Source: Spirochaetota bacterium
GTDB lineage: Bacteria; Spirochaetota; UBA12135; COTS27; JAFLEE01
DNA: 38,898 nt
Direction: 5' to 3'
NCBI GenBank assembly: GCA_017302015.1
Contig: JAFLEE010000050.1
Coordinates: forward strand, 1-38,898
This document shows positions 16,886-25,123 of the stretch, one piece after another. The translations under genes were made by a program, and so were the position numbers. Numbering within the stretch: position 1 is the first letter of the stretch; each line of letters opens with the position of its first letter. The notes beneath the pieces were generated by a model, which did no database searches, was not told where the DNA came from, and saw only the letters and a list, made by a program, of their open reading frames with translations.

Positions 16886-17156
16886 GGTCCCTTTCCCGTC
16901 GCGCATCCCCGGAACCCCCGATACGACGTACTTCCTTATCCGTTTCCCTCTCGTACCTCGATAGGACCGCTCCGCGGCAACCGTCGCCCGAAGTGGCCGG
17001 CACGAACCCCGCCCGCGTGGAAAAGCAGCGCCGCATCCAGCCCCCTATTTTTGGGAAGGGAACCGTTCCACGGAAAATTCGGCCCACGGGTGAACTCGAA
17101 GGGGCCTTCCGGGCCATTCCCGGAGCCCATTCCCGTAGGAATCGAGTCGTGGGGGT

Positions 17157-17185
17157 AAAAAAAACCCCGGCCGCTATGGCCGGGG
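17157..17185 (-). terminator. Rho-independent terminator of the prx-sod operon
   Basis: CCCCGGCC pairs with GGCCGGGG across a five-base loop (17165-17185). On the minus strand the stem is followed by eight T's (A's at 17157-17164). It lies 23 bases after the SOD stop codon. Confidence 0.92.
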
Positions 17186-17208
17186 TCTTCTTCTATCCGA
17201 TGGGGCGT

Positions 17209-17826
17209 TCAACCCTTGAAGCGTTCGGCGACGTGGGACCAGTCCACCACGTTCCACCAGGCGTCGACATAATCGGCGCGGCGGTTCTGGTAATTGAGGT
17301 AATAGGCGTGCTCCCAGACGTCGAGGGTCAGGAGCGGACTGCCCGAAACCCCGGAGATCGCCTCGCCCATGAGGGGATTATCCTGGTTCGGCGTGGAGGC
17401 GATAAGCAGCTTGCCGTCTTTCTTGAGGAGCCAAGCCCAGCCCGAGCCGAAGCGCTTCAGCGAAGCGTCCTTGAACTTGGCCTTGAAATCGGCGAAACTG
17501 CCGAAATCGCGCTTGATGGCGTCGGCCAGGGCCCCGGTGGGCTCGCCGCCGCCCTTGGGCGACATCATCTCGAAGAACCAGTTATGGTTGATCACCCCGC
17601 CGCCGTTATTGCGCACGGCGGTTCGGATGTCCTCCGGAACCTGGGCGAGCTTCGACATGAGGTCTTCCAGGCTCCAGCCCTCCACCGGCTTGCCGGCGAT
17701 GAAGTTATTGAGGTTGGTGACGTAGGTCGCGTGGTGCTTCCCATGGTGGATTTCCATGGTGCGCCCGTCGACGTGGGGTTCGAGGGCCTTGGTGTCGTAG
17801 GCCAGTTTGACGTGTTGGATAGGCAT
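17209..17826 (-). CDS. sodA: Superoxide dismutase, Mn/Fe family
   Basis: The 205-residue protein converts superoxide to hydrogen peroxide and oxygen. The four metal ligands are present: His27 (EIHHGKHH), His81 (VINHNWFF), and Asp169 and His173 ([11 protein letters not shown]). The TPNQD segment carries the active-site Gln in the position typical of manganese-type enzymes, and GSGWAWL agrees; cambialistic use of iron cannot be excluded. There is no signal peptide, so it is cytoplasmic. It lies six bases after the peroxiredoxin gene, and the pairing makes sense because the peroxiredoxin removes the peroxide formed. The pair ends at a strong terminator. Confidence 0.95.
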   Translation of the reverse strand: MPIQHVKLAYDTKALEPHVDGRTMEIHHGKHHATYVTNLNNFIAGKPVEGWSLEDLMSKLAQVPEDIRTAVRNNGGGVINHNWFFEMMSPKGGGEPTGALADAIKRDFGSFADFKAKFKDASLKRFGSGWAWLLKKDGKLLIASTPNQDNPLMGEAISGVSGSPLLTLDVWEHAYYLNYQNRRADYVDAWWNVVDWSHVAERFKG

Positions 17827-17832
17827 GTGCTC

Positions 17833-18432
17833 TCACTTTCCGCCGAAAATTTTCTCGAGGCCCTTGGTGTCGGCGGTCATGGCCTTGTCGCCCTGCTTCC
17901 AATTGGCCGGGCACACTTCACCGAATTTCTCGAAGTGCTGGAGGGCATCGACCATGCGCAGCGCCTCGTCGACCGAACGCCCGAGGGGCAGGTTATTGAC
18001 GACCTGGTGCTGGACGACGCCCTTCTTGTCGATGAGGAAAAGGCCGCGCAAGGCCACGCCATTGTCGCCGCCGTCGCGCACCAACACATCGAAGGAAGCC
18101 GCGATTTCCTTTGTGAAATCGGAGACCAGGGGGTAACTCACGCCTTCGATGCCGCCCTTCGCCTTGGGCGTGTTGAGCCAGGCATGGTGCGAGAAATGGC
18201 TGTCGGTGGAGCAGCCGATGACCTGTACCTCGCGCTTCTCGAACTCGGCGAGTTTCGCCTGGAACGCGTGGAGTTCGGTGGGGCACACGAAGGTGAAGTC
18301 GAGCGGGTAGAAGAACAGCAGAACGTTCTTTTTTCCCCGGAAATCGGAAAGTCGGAAATTGTCCTTGACTTCCCCACCGCCGACCACCGCTTTTGCGCTG
18401 AAATCCGGCGCCTGTTTGCCTACGAGAACCAT
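17833..18432 (-). CDS. Typical 2-Cys peroxiredoxin (AhpC/Prx1 type)
   Basis: The 199-residue protein reduces hydrogen peroxide and organic peroxides. The peroxidatic Cys50 sits in DFTFVCPTE and the resolving Cys174 in EVCPANW, and a full-length C-terminal tail is present, as in dimer/decamer-forming typical 2-Cys enzymes. The STDSHFSHHAW segment is a family feature. No ahpF is nearby, so electrons probably come from thioredoxin. The ATG at 18432 has a consensus AGGAGG ribosome site seven bases upstream. It is the first gene of the prx-sod operon. Confidence 0.95.
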   Translation of the reverse strand: MVLVGKQAPDFSAKAVVGGGEVKDNFRLSDFRGKKNVLLFFYPLDFTFVCPTELHAFQAKLAEFEKREVQVIGCSTDSHFSHHAWLNTPKAKGGIEGVSYPLVSDFTKEIAASFDVLVRDGGDNGVALRGLFLIDKKGVVQHQVVNNLPLGRSVDEALRMVDALQHFEKFGEVCPANWKQGDKAMTADTKGLEKIFGGK

Positions 18433-18443
18433 GATTGCCTCCT

Positions 18444-18458
18444 TTAGAATCAGTCTAA
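18444..18458 (-). promoter_or_regulatory. PerR/Fur-like operator upstream of the peroxiredoxin
   Basis: The 15-base site TTAGAATCAGTCTAA is a 7-1-7 inverted repeat with six of seven positions symmetric. It resembles the PerR box TTATAATNATTATAA. It directly abuts the AGGAGG ribosome site, so a bound repressor would block the start of the transcript. A PerR regulator itself is not in the window, so the assignment is inferred from sequence likeness and the gene content. Confidence 0.5.
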
Positions 18459-18507
18459 TTTGATACTCTACAATCTAACTCGACTTCCCGCCGGGGTCAA
18501 ATTTTGA

Positions 18508-19479
18508 TCACCAGAGCGAAGTCGCCTTTCCGGAGGCGATGGCGAGGTGGTCCCGGGGACCACAATGACCGAAGAAACGCAGGCCGCTTCGCGCCTCGAC
18601 ATCCCCAATGCTCGTGAGGTAGGGCTCATGGCGATAACCGCCCTTTTGGCGCTGAATTTCCTGGGGATAGATGAATGCGAGCACGATCGGGGGGATTTCC
18701 TGGAGCGGCCCGGTCGGTGGGGCGCCCTCTCGGATCACCACTTTGAAAAAGGAGTCGGGGATCGCCACTTTGAACTCGTTGGATTCCCCCAGGAAACGGC
18801 GCACTTTTTTCCAATCGAAAAGGGGGCCGCAGATGACCCAAATTCGGCCGAACCGATCCGCCCATTCCAGGGTCTTCATCTCCAAATCCAACCAGATGCC
18901 CTCGTTCATTTCCTTGCGCTGGGGGCAGGCGTTGAGGAAGGTATGGGTATTCCAATCCGCCGCTTCCCCCAGGCGGGACGCGGCTAATTTCATGCAGAGG
19001 TGCCCGCGGTCATAGAGGATCTGGGCGGAATCGGGGAAGCGGTCCCGGAACGCCTTCGCATAGTGGTAGGATTCGTCGTCGGGCGCCCAACCGCGGGCGA
19101 AGAGGTCGCCATCGGTCATCCATCGGGGGGGGCGCTTGAACTTGGGGAGCACGCCATCGGGACAGGTGTTCGTGAGGGCCTTGATTTCGTAGGACACCCA
19201 TTGCGGCACGCCGAGGAGGTCGGGCGCTCCGTCCCCATCGTCATCATCCGGCCCGTCAAAACTCGAGACGTAGGCCTCGAAGGCGCGGACGATTTCCTTG
19301 GGCTGGGTATTCCAACGATCGTGATCGAAATCGGGGCGGAGGTTGATCGGCTTGAGCACCGCGGCGGTGAGGTACGCCTGGCCGAAACAGACGAGGAGCG
19401 CCAGGGAACGCGCCACGTCGAGCCCGCGGCATCCCGCTCCCCCATGTTTTTCAATACCGGCAATCGTTGAAACGGGCAT
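18508..19479 (-). CDS. Secreted DNA/RNA non-specific endonuclease (NucA family)
   Basis: The 323-residue protein belongs to the DRGH nuclease family. The catalytic motif is YDRGHLCMK (His at about 159), and the following Asn-rich segment (NTHTFLNACPQ, EGIWLDLE) supplies the usual Mg-ligand Asn. A hydrophobic N-terminal stretch after about residue 22 (ARSLALLVCFGQAYLTAAVL) looks like a signal or anchor, so it acts outside the cytoplasm. At about 74-91 an acidic loop (DGPDDDDGDGAPDLLG) resembles a calcium-binding EF-hand/thrombospondin-3 loop. The ATG at 19479 has GGAG nine bases upstream. It is divergent from the small secreted protein gene. No immunity gene is recognisable, which suggests nutrient scavenging rather than a toxin. 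Confidence 0.85.
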   Translation of the reverse strand: MPVSTIAGIEKHGGAGCRGLDVARSLALLVCFGQAYLTAAVLKPINLRPDFDHDRWNTQPKEIVRAFEAYVSSFDGPDDDDGDGAPDLLGVPQWVSYEIKALTNTCPDGVLPKFKRPPRWMTDGDLFARGWAPDDESYHYAKAFRDRFPDSAQILYDRGHLCMKLAASRLGEAADWNTHTFLNACPQRKEMNEGIWLDLEMKTLEWADRFGRIWVICGPLFDWKKVRRFLGESNEFKVAIPDSFFKVVIREGAPPTGPLQEIPPIVLAFIYPQEIQRQKGGYRHEPYLTSIGDVEARSGLRFFGHCGPRDHLAIASGKATSLW

Positions 19480-19529
19480 GGGAAATGTCTCCGATCCGAC
19501 ATATTAAAATGGGCTCGGATCCCCGCGCT

Positions 19530-20054
19530 ATGCCACGTTTTTTCGCATTGATGGCGCTTTTCGGCGCCTGCATGGCCTTTGCCGAACTTCCCCCCTCCCC
19601 CGATGCGCTCTCCAGGGTTCCAGGCGTCGATCTCATCTTATTTCTCCAATCCGCTTCCGCTTGGGAAACGCGGCGCCAGGAGCAGATGCGAAACCTTTTC
19701 GGGGAGGATTTTCCGACGACCAACGCCAAGTACGGCCCGGAGTCCATCCGCCTCGTCATGGTCCCCGTGCTGCTCGATCTCCGTTCGGACGTGGCCTTCC
19801 TTAAAATCGACCCTCCGCTGCTCGGAGAAATCCGCTCCAATTATCTGCTCGGTCTGTCGGATCAGGTCGCCTTTTTCACCCAGTGGGCGGAAGCGATCAC
19901 GAACCGCCGCCTTCCCCCGGCTTCGCGCAGCGCCGCCGACCTTCTGTCGTCCGCCCGGGAACACCAAGGGCGCCATCTGGAAAGTCTCGAGGTACTACGC
20001 ACCCACCTCGGGCTATCGACCCGGGGGAATAAGGCCGACCGTCCCCCGCGCTGA
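19530..20054 (+). CDS. Small secreted protein of unknown function
   Basis: This is a predicted 174-residue protein with a signal peptide (MPRFFALMALFGACMAFA, cleavage before ELPPSP). The mature part is mostly helical with alternating hydrophobic strands (SIRLVMVPVLLDLRSDVAFL) and no catalytic motif. The start is uncertain: in-frame ATGs at 19509 and 19485 give longer N-termini, and none has a good ribosome site; 19530 gives the cleanest signal peptide. The gene is divergent from the nuclease gene with a very short gap, so their promoters must overlap. I do not recognise the family. Confidence 0.55.
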   Translation: MPRFFALMALFGACMAFAELPPSPDALSRVPGVDLILFLQSASAWETRRQEQMRNLFGEDFPTTNAKYGPESIRLVMVPVLLDLRSDVAFLKIDPPLLGEIRSNYLLGLSDQVAFFTQWAEAITNRRLPPASRSAADLLSSAREHQGRHLESLEVLRTHLGLSTRGNKADRPPR

Positions 20055-20230
20055 AACGTCCGGGGGGACCGTTCAATCGTTCCCGCCGACCCGGGCGGGG
20101 GTCGCACCCGATCCCACCGCGCGCTGGAGGCGGAGGCCTCGCGCCCGCCGCTGCCGCCATGGGCCGAGGCTTCCGATGCGAGAATTCAACCGAGTCCCGC
20201 CATTTCGCCCGCCGAACCACGGAGAATTCG

Positions 20231-21583
20231 ATGACCGATACCATGACCGCGATCGCCCAGAGCCTTTCGACCCTCAGCGGCCTCCTTTGGGGGTGGCCCC
20301 TAGTCCTCACGCTCTTCGGCGTGCATCTCTTCCTGACCGTGCGCCTCGGTTTCATCCAACGCTACCTGCCTTTGGCTATTCGACTTTCGTTTTCGCGCAA
20401 ACGCGAGGGCGCGGGGGATGTGAGCCAATTCGGCGCCCTCATGACCGCCCTCGCCGCCACCATCGGAACGGGCAATATCGTGGGGGTCGCCACGGCCGTC
20501 GCCGCCGGCGGTCCGGGCGCAGTGCTTTGGATGTGGCTCACCGGCGTTTTCGGAATCTCCACAAAATACGCCGAGGCCCTCTTGTCCGTGAAATACCGCA
20601 TCCTCACCCCCCAGGGCACCATGGCGGGCGGGCCGATGTATGTCCTAGAAAAGGGGCTGAAATCCAAGCCCTTGGGCGTCCTCTTCGCCGCCTTTACCGC
20701 CGTCGCGGCCTTCGGCATCGGCAATATGGTCCAGGCCAATTCGCTGGCCGGCCAACTCCAGCAGGGCGCCGGGGTCGCCCCCTGGGTCTCGGGCCTTCTC
20801 ATGGCCCTCTTGACCGCCCTCGTCGTATTGGGGGGGATCAAGTCCATCGCCCGGGCCTGCGAATGGCTCGTGCCGTTCATGGCGATTTTTTATGTGCTGG
20901 GCTGCCTGGCGCTCCTCGCCTTCGCCGCGGGCGATTTATGGCCCGCCTTGAAACTCATCTTCACCTCGGCGTTCTCCGGCCATGAGGCCATCCTGGGCGG
21001 GTTCGCCGGGGCGGGGATGAAGGAGGCCGTGCGCTACGGCGTCGCCCGGGGGCTCTTCTCCAATGAATCGGGGCTCGGGAGCGCGCCCATCGTCGCCGCC
21101 GCGGCCCAGACGCGCAACCCCGTGCGCCAGGCCCTCGTCAGCAGCACCGGCACCTTCTGGGATACGGTGGTGGTGTGCGCCCTCACCGGCCTCGTCGTCG
21201 TGGCCTACGGCGATTGGAAGGGCGGCTTCAAGGGGGTGGAATTGACCCGTCGGGCCTTCGCCCACATCCCCCAGATCGGTCCCGCCATCCTCACCGTGGG
21301 TTTGGCCACCTTCGTCTTCTCGACCATCCTCGGCTGGTCCTATTACGGGGAAAAGGCGATGGAATACCTCTTCGGACCCCGCGTGATCATCGGCTACCGC
21401 GTCGCCTGGGTCGTCTTCGTCTTCATCGGGGCCACGGTGCCCCTCCACGCGGTCTGGGACTTCGCCGATATCGCCAATGCCCTCATGGCGCTGCCCAACC
21501 TGCTGGCCCTCCTGCTCCTCTCCGGGGTGGTCGCCCGGGAAACCCGCAAGTATCTGAAGGAGCAGAGCCTCGACTCGGAGTGA
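20231..21583 (+). CDS. Sodium:alanine/glycine symporter (AGCS family)
   Basis: The 450-residue inner-membrane transporter takes up alanine or glycine with sodium. About ten to eleven hydrophobic segments are visible. Family motifs include ALAATIGTGNIVGVATA near the N-terminus, KYAEALLSVKYR, GGPMYVLEKGL, and GLFSNESGLGSAPIVAAAA in the middle; these line the substrate and sodium site. WSYYGEKAMEYLFG follows near the C-terminus. The ATG at 20231 has GGAG six bases upstream. Its stop lies four bases from the convergent glnK stop, and no terminator separates them. Placement beside the ammonium-uptake genes may reflect shared nitrogen metabolism, but transcription is opposite. Confidence 0.93.
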   Translation: MTDTMTAIAQSLSTLSGLLWGWPLVLTLFGVHLFLTVRLGFIQRYLPLAIRLSFSRKREGAGDVSQFGALMTALAATIGTGNIVGVATAVAAGGPGAVLWMWLTGVFGISTKYAEALLSVKYRILTPQGTMAGGPMYVLEKGLKSKPLGVLFAAFTAVAAFGIGNMVQANSLAGQLQQGAGVAPWVSGLLMALLTALVVLGGIKSIARACEWLVPFMAIFYVLGCLALLAFAAGDLWPALKLIFTSAFSGHEAILGGFAGAGMKEAVRYGVARGLFSNESGLGSAPIVAAAAQTRNPVRQALVSSTGTFWDTVVVCALTGLVVVAYGDWKGGFKGVELTRRAFAHIPQIGPAILTVGLATFVFSTILGWSYYGEKAMEYLFGPRVIIGYRVAWVVFVFIGATVPLHAVWDFADIANALMALPNLLALLLLSGVVARETRKYLKEQSLDSE

Positions 21584-21587
21584 CGCC

Positions 21588-21929
21588 TCAGCCGATGGCC
21601 TTGCTCCCCCGCTCCCCAGTGCGGATGCGCACGCATTCCTTCAGATCGAGCACGAAGACCTTGCCGTCGCCCACGTTCCCGGTATGGCCGGCGTGCTCGA
21701 TGGCCTCGAGGGCGGGCTTGACGAACGCGTCATTCACCGCGATCTCCACTTTGATCTTGTGGAGGAGGGCCCCCATCTCGCGGTGGCCCCGGTAGACCTC
21801 GGTGAGGCCCTTCTGCCGCCCATGGCCGAGGACTTCGCTCACCGTCACCAGGTGGATGTCGGCTTTATAGAGGGCCTCGAGGACTTCCTCGGTGCGGTGC
21901 GGTTGGATGATGGCGATGATGTACTTCAT
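21588..21929 (-). CDS. glnK: PII nitrogen regulatory protein (GlnK type) lacking the uridylylation tyrosine
   Basis: The 113-residue PII protein is a trimeric sensor of 2-oxoglutarate and ATP/ADP that controls AmtB and other targets. The nucleotide-binding ends are intact (HAGHTGNVGDGKVFVLDL, RIRTGERG). The T-loop reads GRQKGLTEVYRGHREMG: Tyr46 is kept, but the site of uridylylation (Tyr51 in E. coli GlnB/GlnK) is Glu51. Regulation by GlnD-type uridylylation at that site is therefore unlikely. It lies six bases after amtB and is co-transcribed from the sigma-54 promoter. Its partner is AmtB, whose pore PII proteins block through the T-loop. Confidence 0.95.
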   Translation of the reverse strand: MKYIIAIIQPHRTEEVLEALYKADIHLVTVSEVLGHGRQKGLTEVYRGHREMGALLHKIKVEIAVNDAFVKPALEAIEHAGHTGNVGDGKVFVLDLKECVRIRTGERGSKAIG

Positions 21930-21935
21930 GGGGGA

Positions 21936-23246
21936 TCACTCGATGATGGTGTAGGCCCGTTCGTGGTGCTCGGTGACGTCGAGCCCCGCGGCTTCCCCGA
22001 GGTTGGACACCCGCAGGCTGACGAGGACGTCGATGGCCTTGAGGAGGGCGGCCGTGGCGATGAAGGCGAAGAGGCCCACGGTGATGGTCGCGAGGAGTTG
22101 GGAGAAGAAGAGGGATCCGGAGCCCGAGAAGAGCCCCTTCACCGCCGGTTGCACGGCGGGCGAGGCGAAGATCCCCACCGCCAAGGTGCCCCAGATCCCG
22201 CCGATGCCGTGCACGCCGAAGGCGTCGAGCGCGTCGTCGTACATGAAGCGGGGCTTGACCACCATCACCATGGCGTAGCAGAGCCCGCTGGAAACGAGCC
22301 CGATGGCCATGGCCCCCATGACATCGACGTATCCCGCGCCCGGGGTGATGGCGGCCAACCCGGCGATGGCTCCCGTGGCGGCCCCCAGGATCGTCGGGCG
22401 CTTGAGGATCATCCAATCCAAGATCATCCACAGGAGGGTGGCGGCGGAGGCCGCTAGGTGGGTGACCAGCACCGCATGGGCGGCGAGGCCATTCGCGGCG
22501 AGGGCGCTGCCCCCGTTGAAGCCGAACCAACCGAACCAGAGCATGGCCGCGCCCATCATCGTATAGGTGAGGTTATGGGGCGGGTAGGCCTTGATGCTGC
22601 GGCGCCGGCCGATGATGTAGGCGGCCGCGAGGGCGGCGACCCCCGCATTGATGTGGACCACCACGCCGCCGGCGAAATCGAGGGCCCCGGCTTTATACAG
22701 CCACCCGTCCGGCGACCACATCCAATGGGCGACGGGGCAATAGACGAGAAGAGTCCACAGGAGGGTGAAGACGAGAAAACCGGAGAAACGCATGCGCTCG
22801 GCGAAGGCGCCGATGATGAGCGCCGGGGTGATTGCGGCGAACATCATCTGGAACAGCATGAACGCGATGTGGGGAACCGTCGTCGCGTAGGCCGTGGAAG
22901 GCGCCTGCCCGACCCCCCTCAGGAAGGCGTAGTCAAAATTGCCCAAGATGCCCGGAATGAGCGGCTTGGGGCTGAACGCGAGGGTGTACCCGACCGTGAC
23001 CCACAGCACGCTCACGGCGGCCAGGGTGATGAAGCACTGCATCAGGACGGAGAGGACGTTCTTCCGACGCACCAGACCGCCATAGAACAACGCCAGGGCC
23101 GGGATCGTCATGAACAGGACTAACCCGCTGGAGAAGAGCACCCAGGCGGTATCCCCCGAACTAATCCCCGCAGCGGGCGAAGCCCCCTGGGCCCCCAAGG
23201 GGACGATGCCGAGTATGCTCGCGACCCAATACTTGCCCCATTTCAT
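21936..23246 (-). CDS. amtB: Ammonium transporter
   Basis: The 436-residue inner-membrane channel has about eleven membrane helices after an N-terminal helix that may be cleaved. The twin pore histidines are present in their family contexts, GGVVVHINAGVAAL and AFGVHGIGGIWGTLAVGIF. The N-terminal core ALALFYGGLVRRKN and the segment WFGWFGFNGGSAL are diagnostic. The ATG at 23246 gives MKWGKYW; an in-frame TTG at 23255 is also possible, and the AGGTGA site serves either. It is the first gene of an amtB-glnK operon, 31 bases downstream of the predicted transcription start of a sigma-54 promoter. Confidence 0.96.
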   Translation of the reverse strand: MKWGKYWVASILGIVPLGAQGASPAAGISSGDTAWVLFSSGLVLFMTIPALALFYGGLVRRKNVLSVLMQCFITLAAVSVLWVTVGYTLAFSPKPLIPGILGNFDYAFLRGVGQAPSTAYATTVPHIAFMLFQMMFAAITPALIIGAFAERMRFSGFLVFTLLWTLLVYCPVAHWMWSPDGWLYKAGALDFAGGVVVHINAGVAALAAAYIIGRRRSIKAYPPHNLTYTMMGAAMLWFGWFGFNGGSALAANGLAAHAVLVTHLAASAATLLWMILDWMILKRPTILGAATGAIAGLAAITPGAGYVDVMGAMAIGLVSSGLCYAMVMVVKPRFMYDDALDAFGVHGIGGIWGTLAVGIFASPAVQPAVKGLFSGSGSLFFSQLLATITVGLFAFIATAALLKAIDVLVSLRVSNLGEAAGLDVTEHHERAYTIIE

Positions 23247-23288
23247 ACCTGCCAAAGGTCACCTACCTAGAGTGGATGGCTTTTCCAG

Positions 23289-23303
23289 GCAAGAAACGTG
23301 CCA
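23289..23303 (-). promoter_or_regulatory. Sigma-54 (-24/-12) promoter of amtB-glnK
   Basis: On the minus strand the site reads TGGCACG, four bases, TTGC, a full match to the sigma-54 consensus, with the invariant GG and GC ten bases apart. Transcription would start near 23277, about 31 bases before the amtB ATG. It implies an RpoN sigma factor and an NtrC-like activator encoded elsewhere, and nitrogen-limited expression. Confidence 0.9.
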
Positions 23304-23526
23304 AACGGTCTATCCCACCCGAACTCCTGATCTATTGGAAGACGTCCTTAGGAAAATAGAGGGGATTTCGTCGGAGCCTGCCCCATTTACGATGGTCAGG
23401 TCTCCCGACTTACGGCATATGGGCCAAATAGGCCGAAAAACTTATTTTGTGGAAATCAAAAGATAGTTCAAATATTTTGCGATTTGCCTACTTCCTGGGC
23501 ATCTCGTTTGATTTATCACGAATCCT
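23304..23526. other. Upstream region of the amtB promoter, no gene seen
   Basis: This AT-richer stretch has no open frame with a ribosome site. It would be the place for activator sites of the sigma-54 promoter. The only clear dyad is GGCC, AAATA, GGCC at 23422-23434, about 120 bases upstream of the promoter. It does not match the classical NtrC box, so its role is unknown. Confidence 0.4.
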
Positions 23527-23566
23527 CCATGTCGGCGGGGCCATGGAAAAGGCCCCGCCGACATGG
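23527..23566 (-). terminator. Perfect 16-bp hairpin after xylA
   Basis: CCATGTCGGCGGGGCC (23527-23542) pairs perfectly with 23551-23566 across an eight-base loop. It starts nine bases after the xylA stop codon. There is no T-run on the minus strand, so it may protect the 3' end or act as a factor-dependent terminator rather than an intrinsic one. Confidence 0.55.
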
Positions 23567-23574
23567 AGCGCCCC

Positions 23575-24915
23575 TCAGCGCAGGAACTGGTTGAAGAGGT
23601 TCTCGTATTTCTCCTGCTTACCGCTGGTGCGGGACGGGACGTGGTTCTTGAGGGCGAGGCCGCGGAGGGCGAGGAGGTCCATCTTTCCGCTTTCGAAGCG
23701 GCGGCCCGCTTCCGAATCCCATGATTGGTAGCGCGCGCGGCGCATGCCGGGGAGCGCGCTCTCCTCGAGCATGGCGTGGGCGCACAAGAGGCCCCGGGCG
23801 AAGGTATCCATGCCGCCGATATGGGCCAGGAACAAATCCTCGACGTCGGTGCTATTGCGCCTGACCTTGGCGTCAAAATTGAGGCCGCCGGCCCCCAAGC
23901 CGCCGTTCCCGAGCACCACGAGCATCGCTTCGGTAACGTCGTAGAGGTTGGTGGGGAATTGGTCGGTGTCCCAGCCGTTGAACTCGTCGCCCCGGTTCGC
24001 GTCGATGCTCCCGAGCATGCCGTTCATGGAGGCCACCGTGAGTTCGTGGGCGAAGGAATGCCCGGCGAGGGTGGCGTGGTTGGCTTCGATATTGAGTTTG
24101 AAATCACGGGCGAGGCCGTGCTCCTTCAGGAAGCCGATCACCGTGGCGCTATCGAAGTCGTACTGGTGCTTGCTCGGCTCGCAGGGCTTGGGCTCGATGA
24201 GGAAGCTTCCCTTGAAGCCCGCCCGCCGGCCGTAATCCCGCGCCATCCGGAGGAAGCGCCCCAGATGGTCGAGTTCGCGCTTCATATTGGTGTTCCAGAG
24301 GTACTGGTAGCCCTCCCGGCCGCCCCAGAAGACATAATTCGCGCCGCCGAGTTCCACCGTCGCATCGATGGCGGCCTTCACCTGGACCGCGGCGTGGGCG
24401 GTGATGAGCAGGTCGGGGTTGGTCGCGGCGCCGTTCATGTATTTCGGGTTGCTGAAGCAATTGGCGGTTCCCCAGAGGAGTTGGATGCCCGACTCCTTCT
24501 GCTTCGCCTTGGCCAGTCGCACCATCGTCTGGAGGTTCTTCTCGTATTCCCCGAGGGTGGCGCCCTCCGGGCTCAAATCGGTATCGTGAAAGCAGTAGAA
24601 GGGCACGCCGAGTTTGCTCATGAACTCGAAGGCGGCGTCCAATTTCCACTTGGCGCTCTCGAGCGGCGTCTTTCCGCGCAGCCAGGGCAAGGCTTGGGTT
24701 CCGGGTCCGAACGGGTCGCTGCCGGTGCCGCAGAAACTATGCCAGTAGGCGACCGCATAGCGCAGGTGCTCTTTCATGGTTTTGCCGCCGACACGCCTGC
24801 CTTCATCGTAGTACTTGAAGGCCAGGGGTTGGTCGCTTTCGCGGCCTTCGTAGGGAATTTTTCCGATGCCCGTAAAGAATTCTTTTTTCCCGACCGTGAC
24901 GTTGATGGGATTCAT
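23575..24915 (-). CDS. xylA: Xylose isomerase
   Basis: The 446-residue enzyme interconverts D-xylose and D-xylulose, the first step of the isomerase pathway. It has the class II features: [13 protein letters not shown] near the start, the catalytic [44 protein letters not shown] with a metal-binding Glu, [19 protein letters not shown], and the late [11 protein letters not shown] metal site. The length is usual for class II. The ATG at 24915 has GGAG six bases upstream and a near-consensus promoter. The xylB kinase lies upstream on the same strand but has its own promoter region, separated by an opposite-strand lipoprotein gene. Confidence 0.97.
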   Translation of the reverse strand: MNPINVTVGKKEFFTGIGKIPYEGRESDQPLAFKYYDEGRRVGGKTMKEHLRYAVAYWHSFCGTGSDPFGPGTQALPWLRGKTPLESAKWKLDAAFEFMSKLGVPFYCFHDTDLSPEGATLGEYEKNLQTMVRLAKAKQKESGIQLLWGTANCFSNPKYMNGAATNPDLLITAHAAVQVKAAIDATVELGGANYVFWGGREGYQYLWNTNMKRELDHLGRFLRMARDYGRRAGFKGSFLIEPKPCEPSKHQYDFDSATVIGFLKEHGLARDFKLNIEANHATLAGHSFAHELTVASMNGMLGSIDANRGDEFNGWDTDQFPTNLYDVTEAMLVVLGNGGLGAGGLNFDAKVRRNSTDVEDLFLAHIGGMDTFARGLLCAHAMLEESALPGMRRARYQSWDSEAGRRFESGKMDLLALRGLALKNHVPSRTSGKQEKYENLFNQFLR

Positions 24916-24936
24916 GAATGGCTCCTTCTGCTATTT

Positions 24937-24965
24937 ATTATATATCAGTATAGCCAGAATGGCAA
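24937..24965 (-). promoter_or_regulatory. Sigma-70 promoter of xylA
   Basis: On the minus strand TTGCCA (24965-24960) and a perfect TATAAT (24942-24937) are 17 bases apart. A small inverted repeat, GCCA-TTC-TGGC, overlaps the -35 element and could be a half-operator. The -10 lies 22 bases before the ATG, giving a short leader. Confidence 0.85.
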
Positions 24966-25020
24966 GGATTTTGGTTCATCTTTTTACAAAAACTCCCAAA
25001 GACAAAATTTCGAACTTTTA

Positions 25021-25035
25021 TAGGGGAATCCCCTA
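25021..25035. promoter_or_regulatory. Perfect 6-3-6 palindrome between xylA and the lipoprotein gene
   Basis: TAGGGGAATCCCCTA is perfectly symmetric around a three-base centre. It lies 56 bases upstream of the xylA -35 and about 89 bases before the divergent lipoprotein ATG. It has the look of an operator that could serve both genes. No regulator gene is nearby and the cognate protein is unknown. Confidence 0.45.
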
Positions 25036-25123
25036 CTAACACACGAATGACAATAAAGGTCACCGTTTGCTCTATAAAAATTGACGCAATGTTTTACATA
25101 ATTGAACTACAGGCTGGTTTCCA

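Noticed and set aside
16765-18447. 560-residue plus-strand frame starting at the second tRNA
   Set aside because: It runs through a tRNA, two terminators and antisense to two clear enzymes (SOD, peroxiredoxin).
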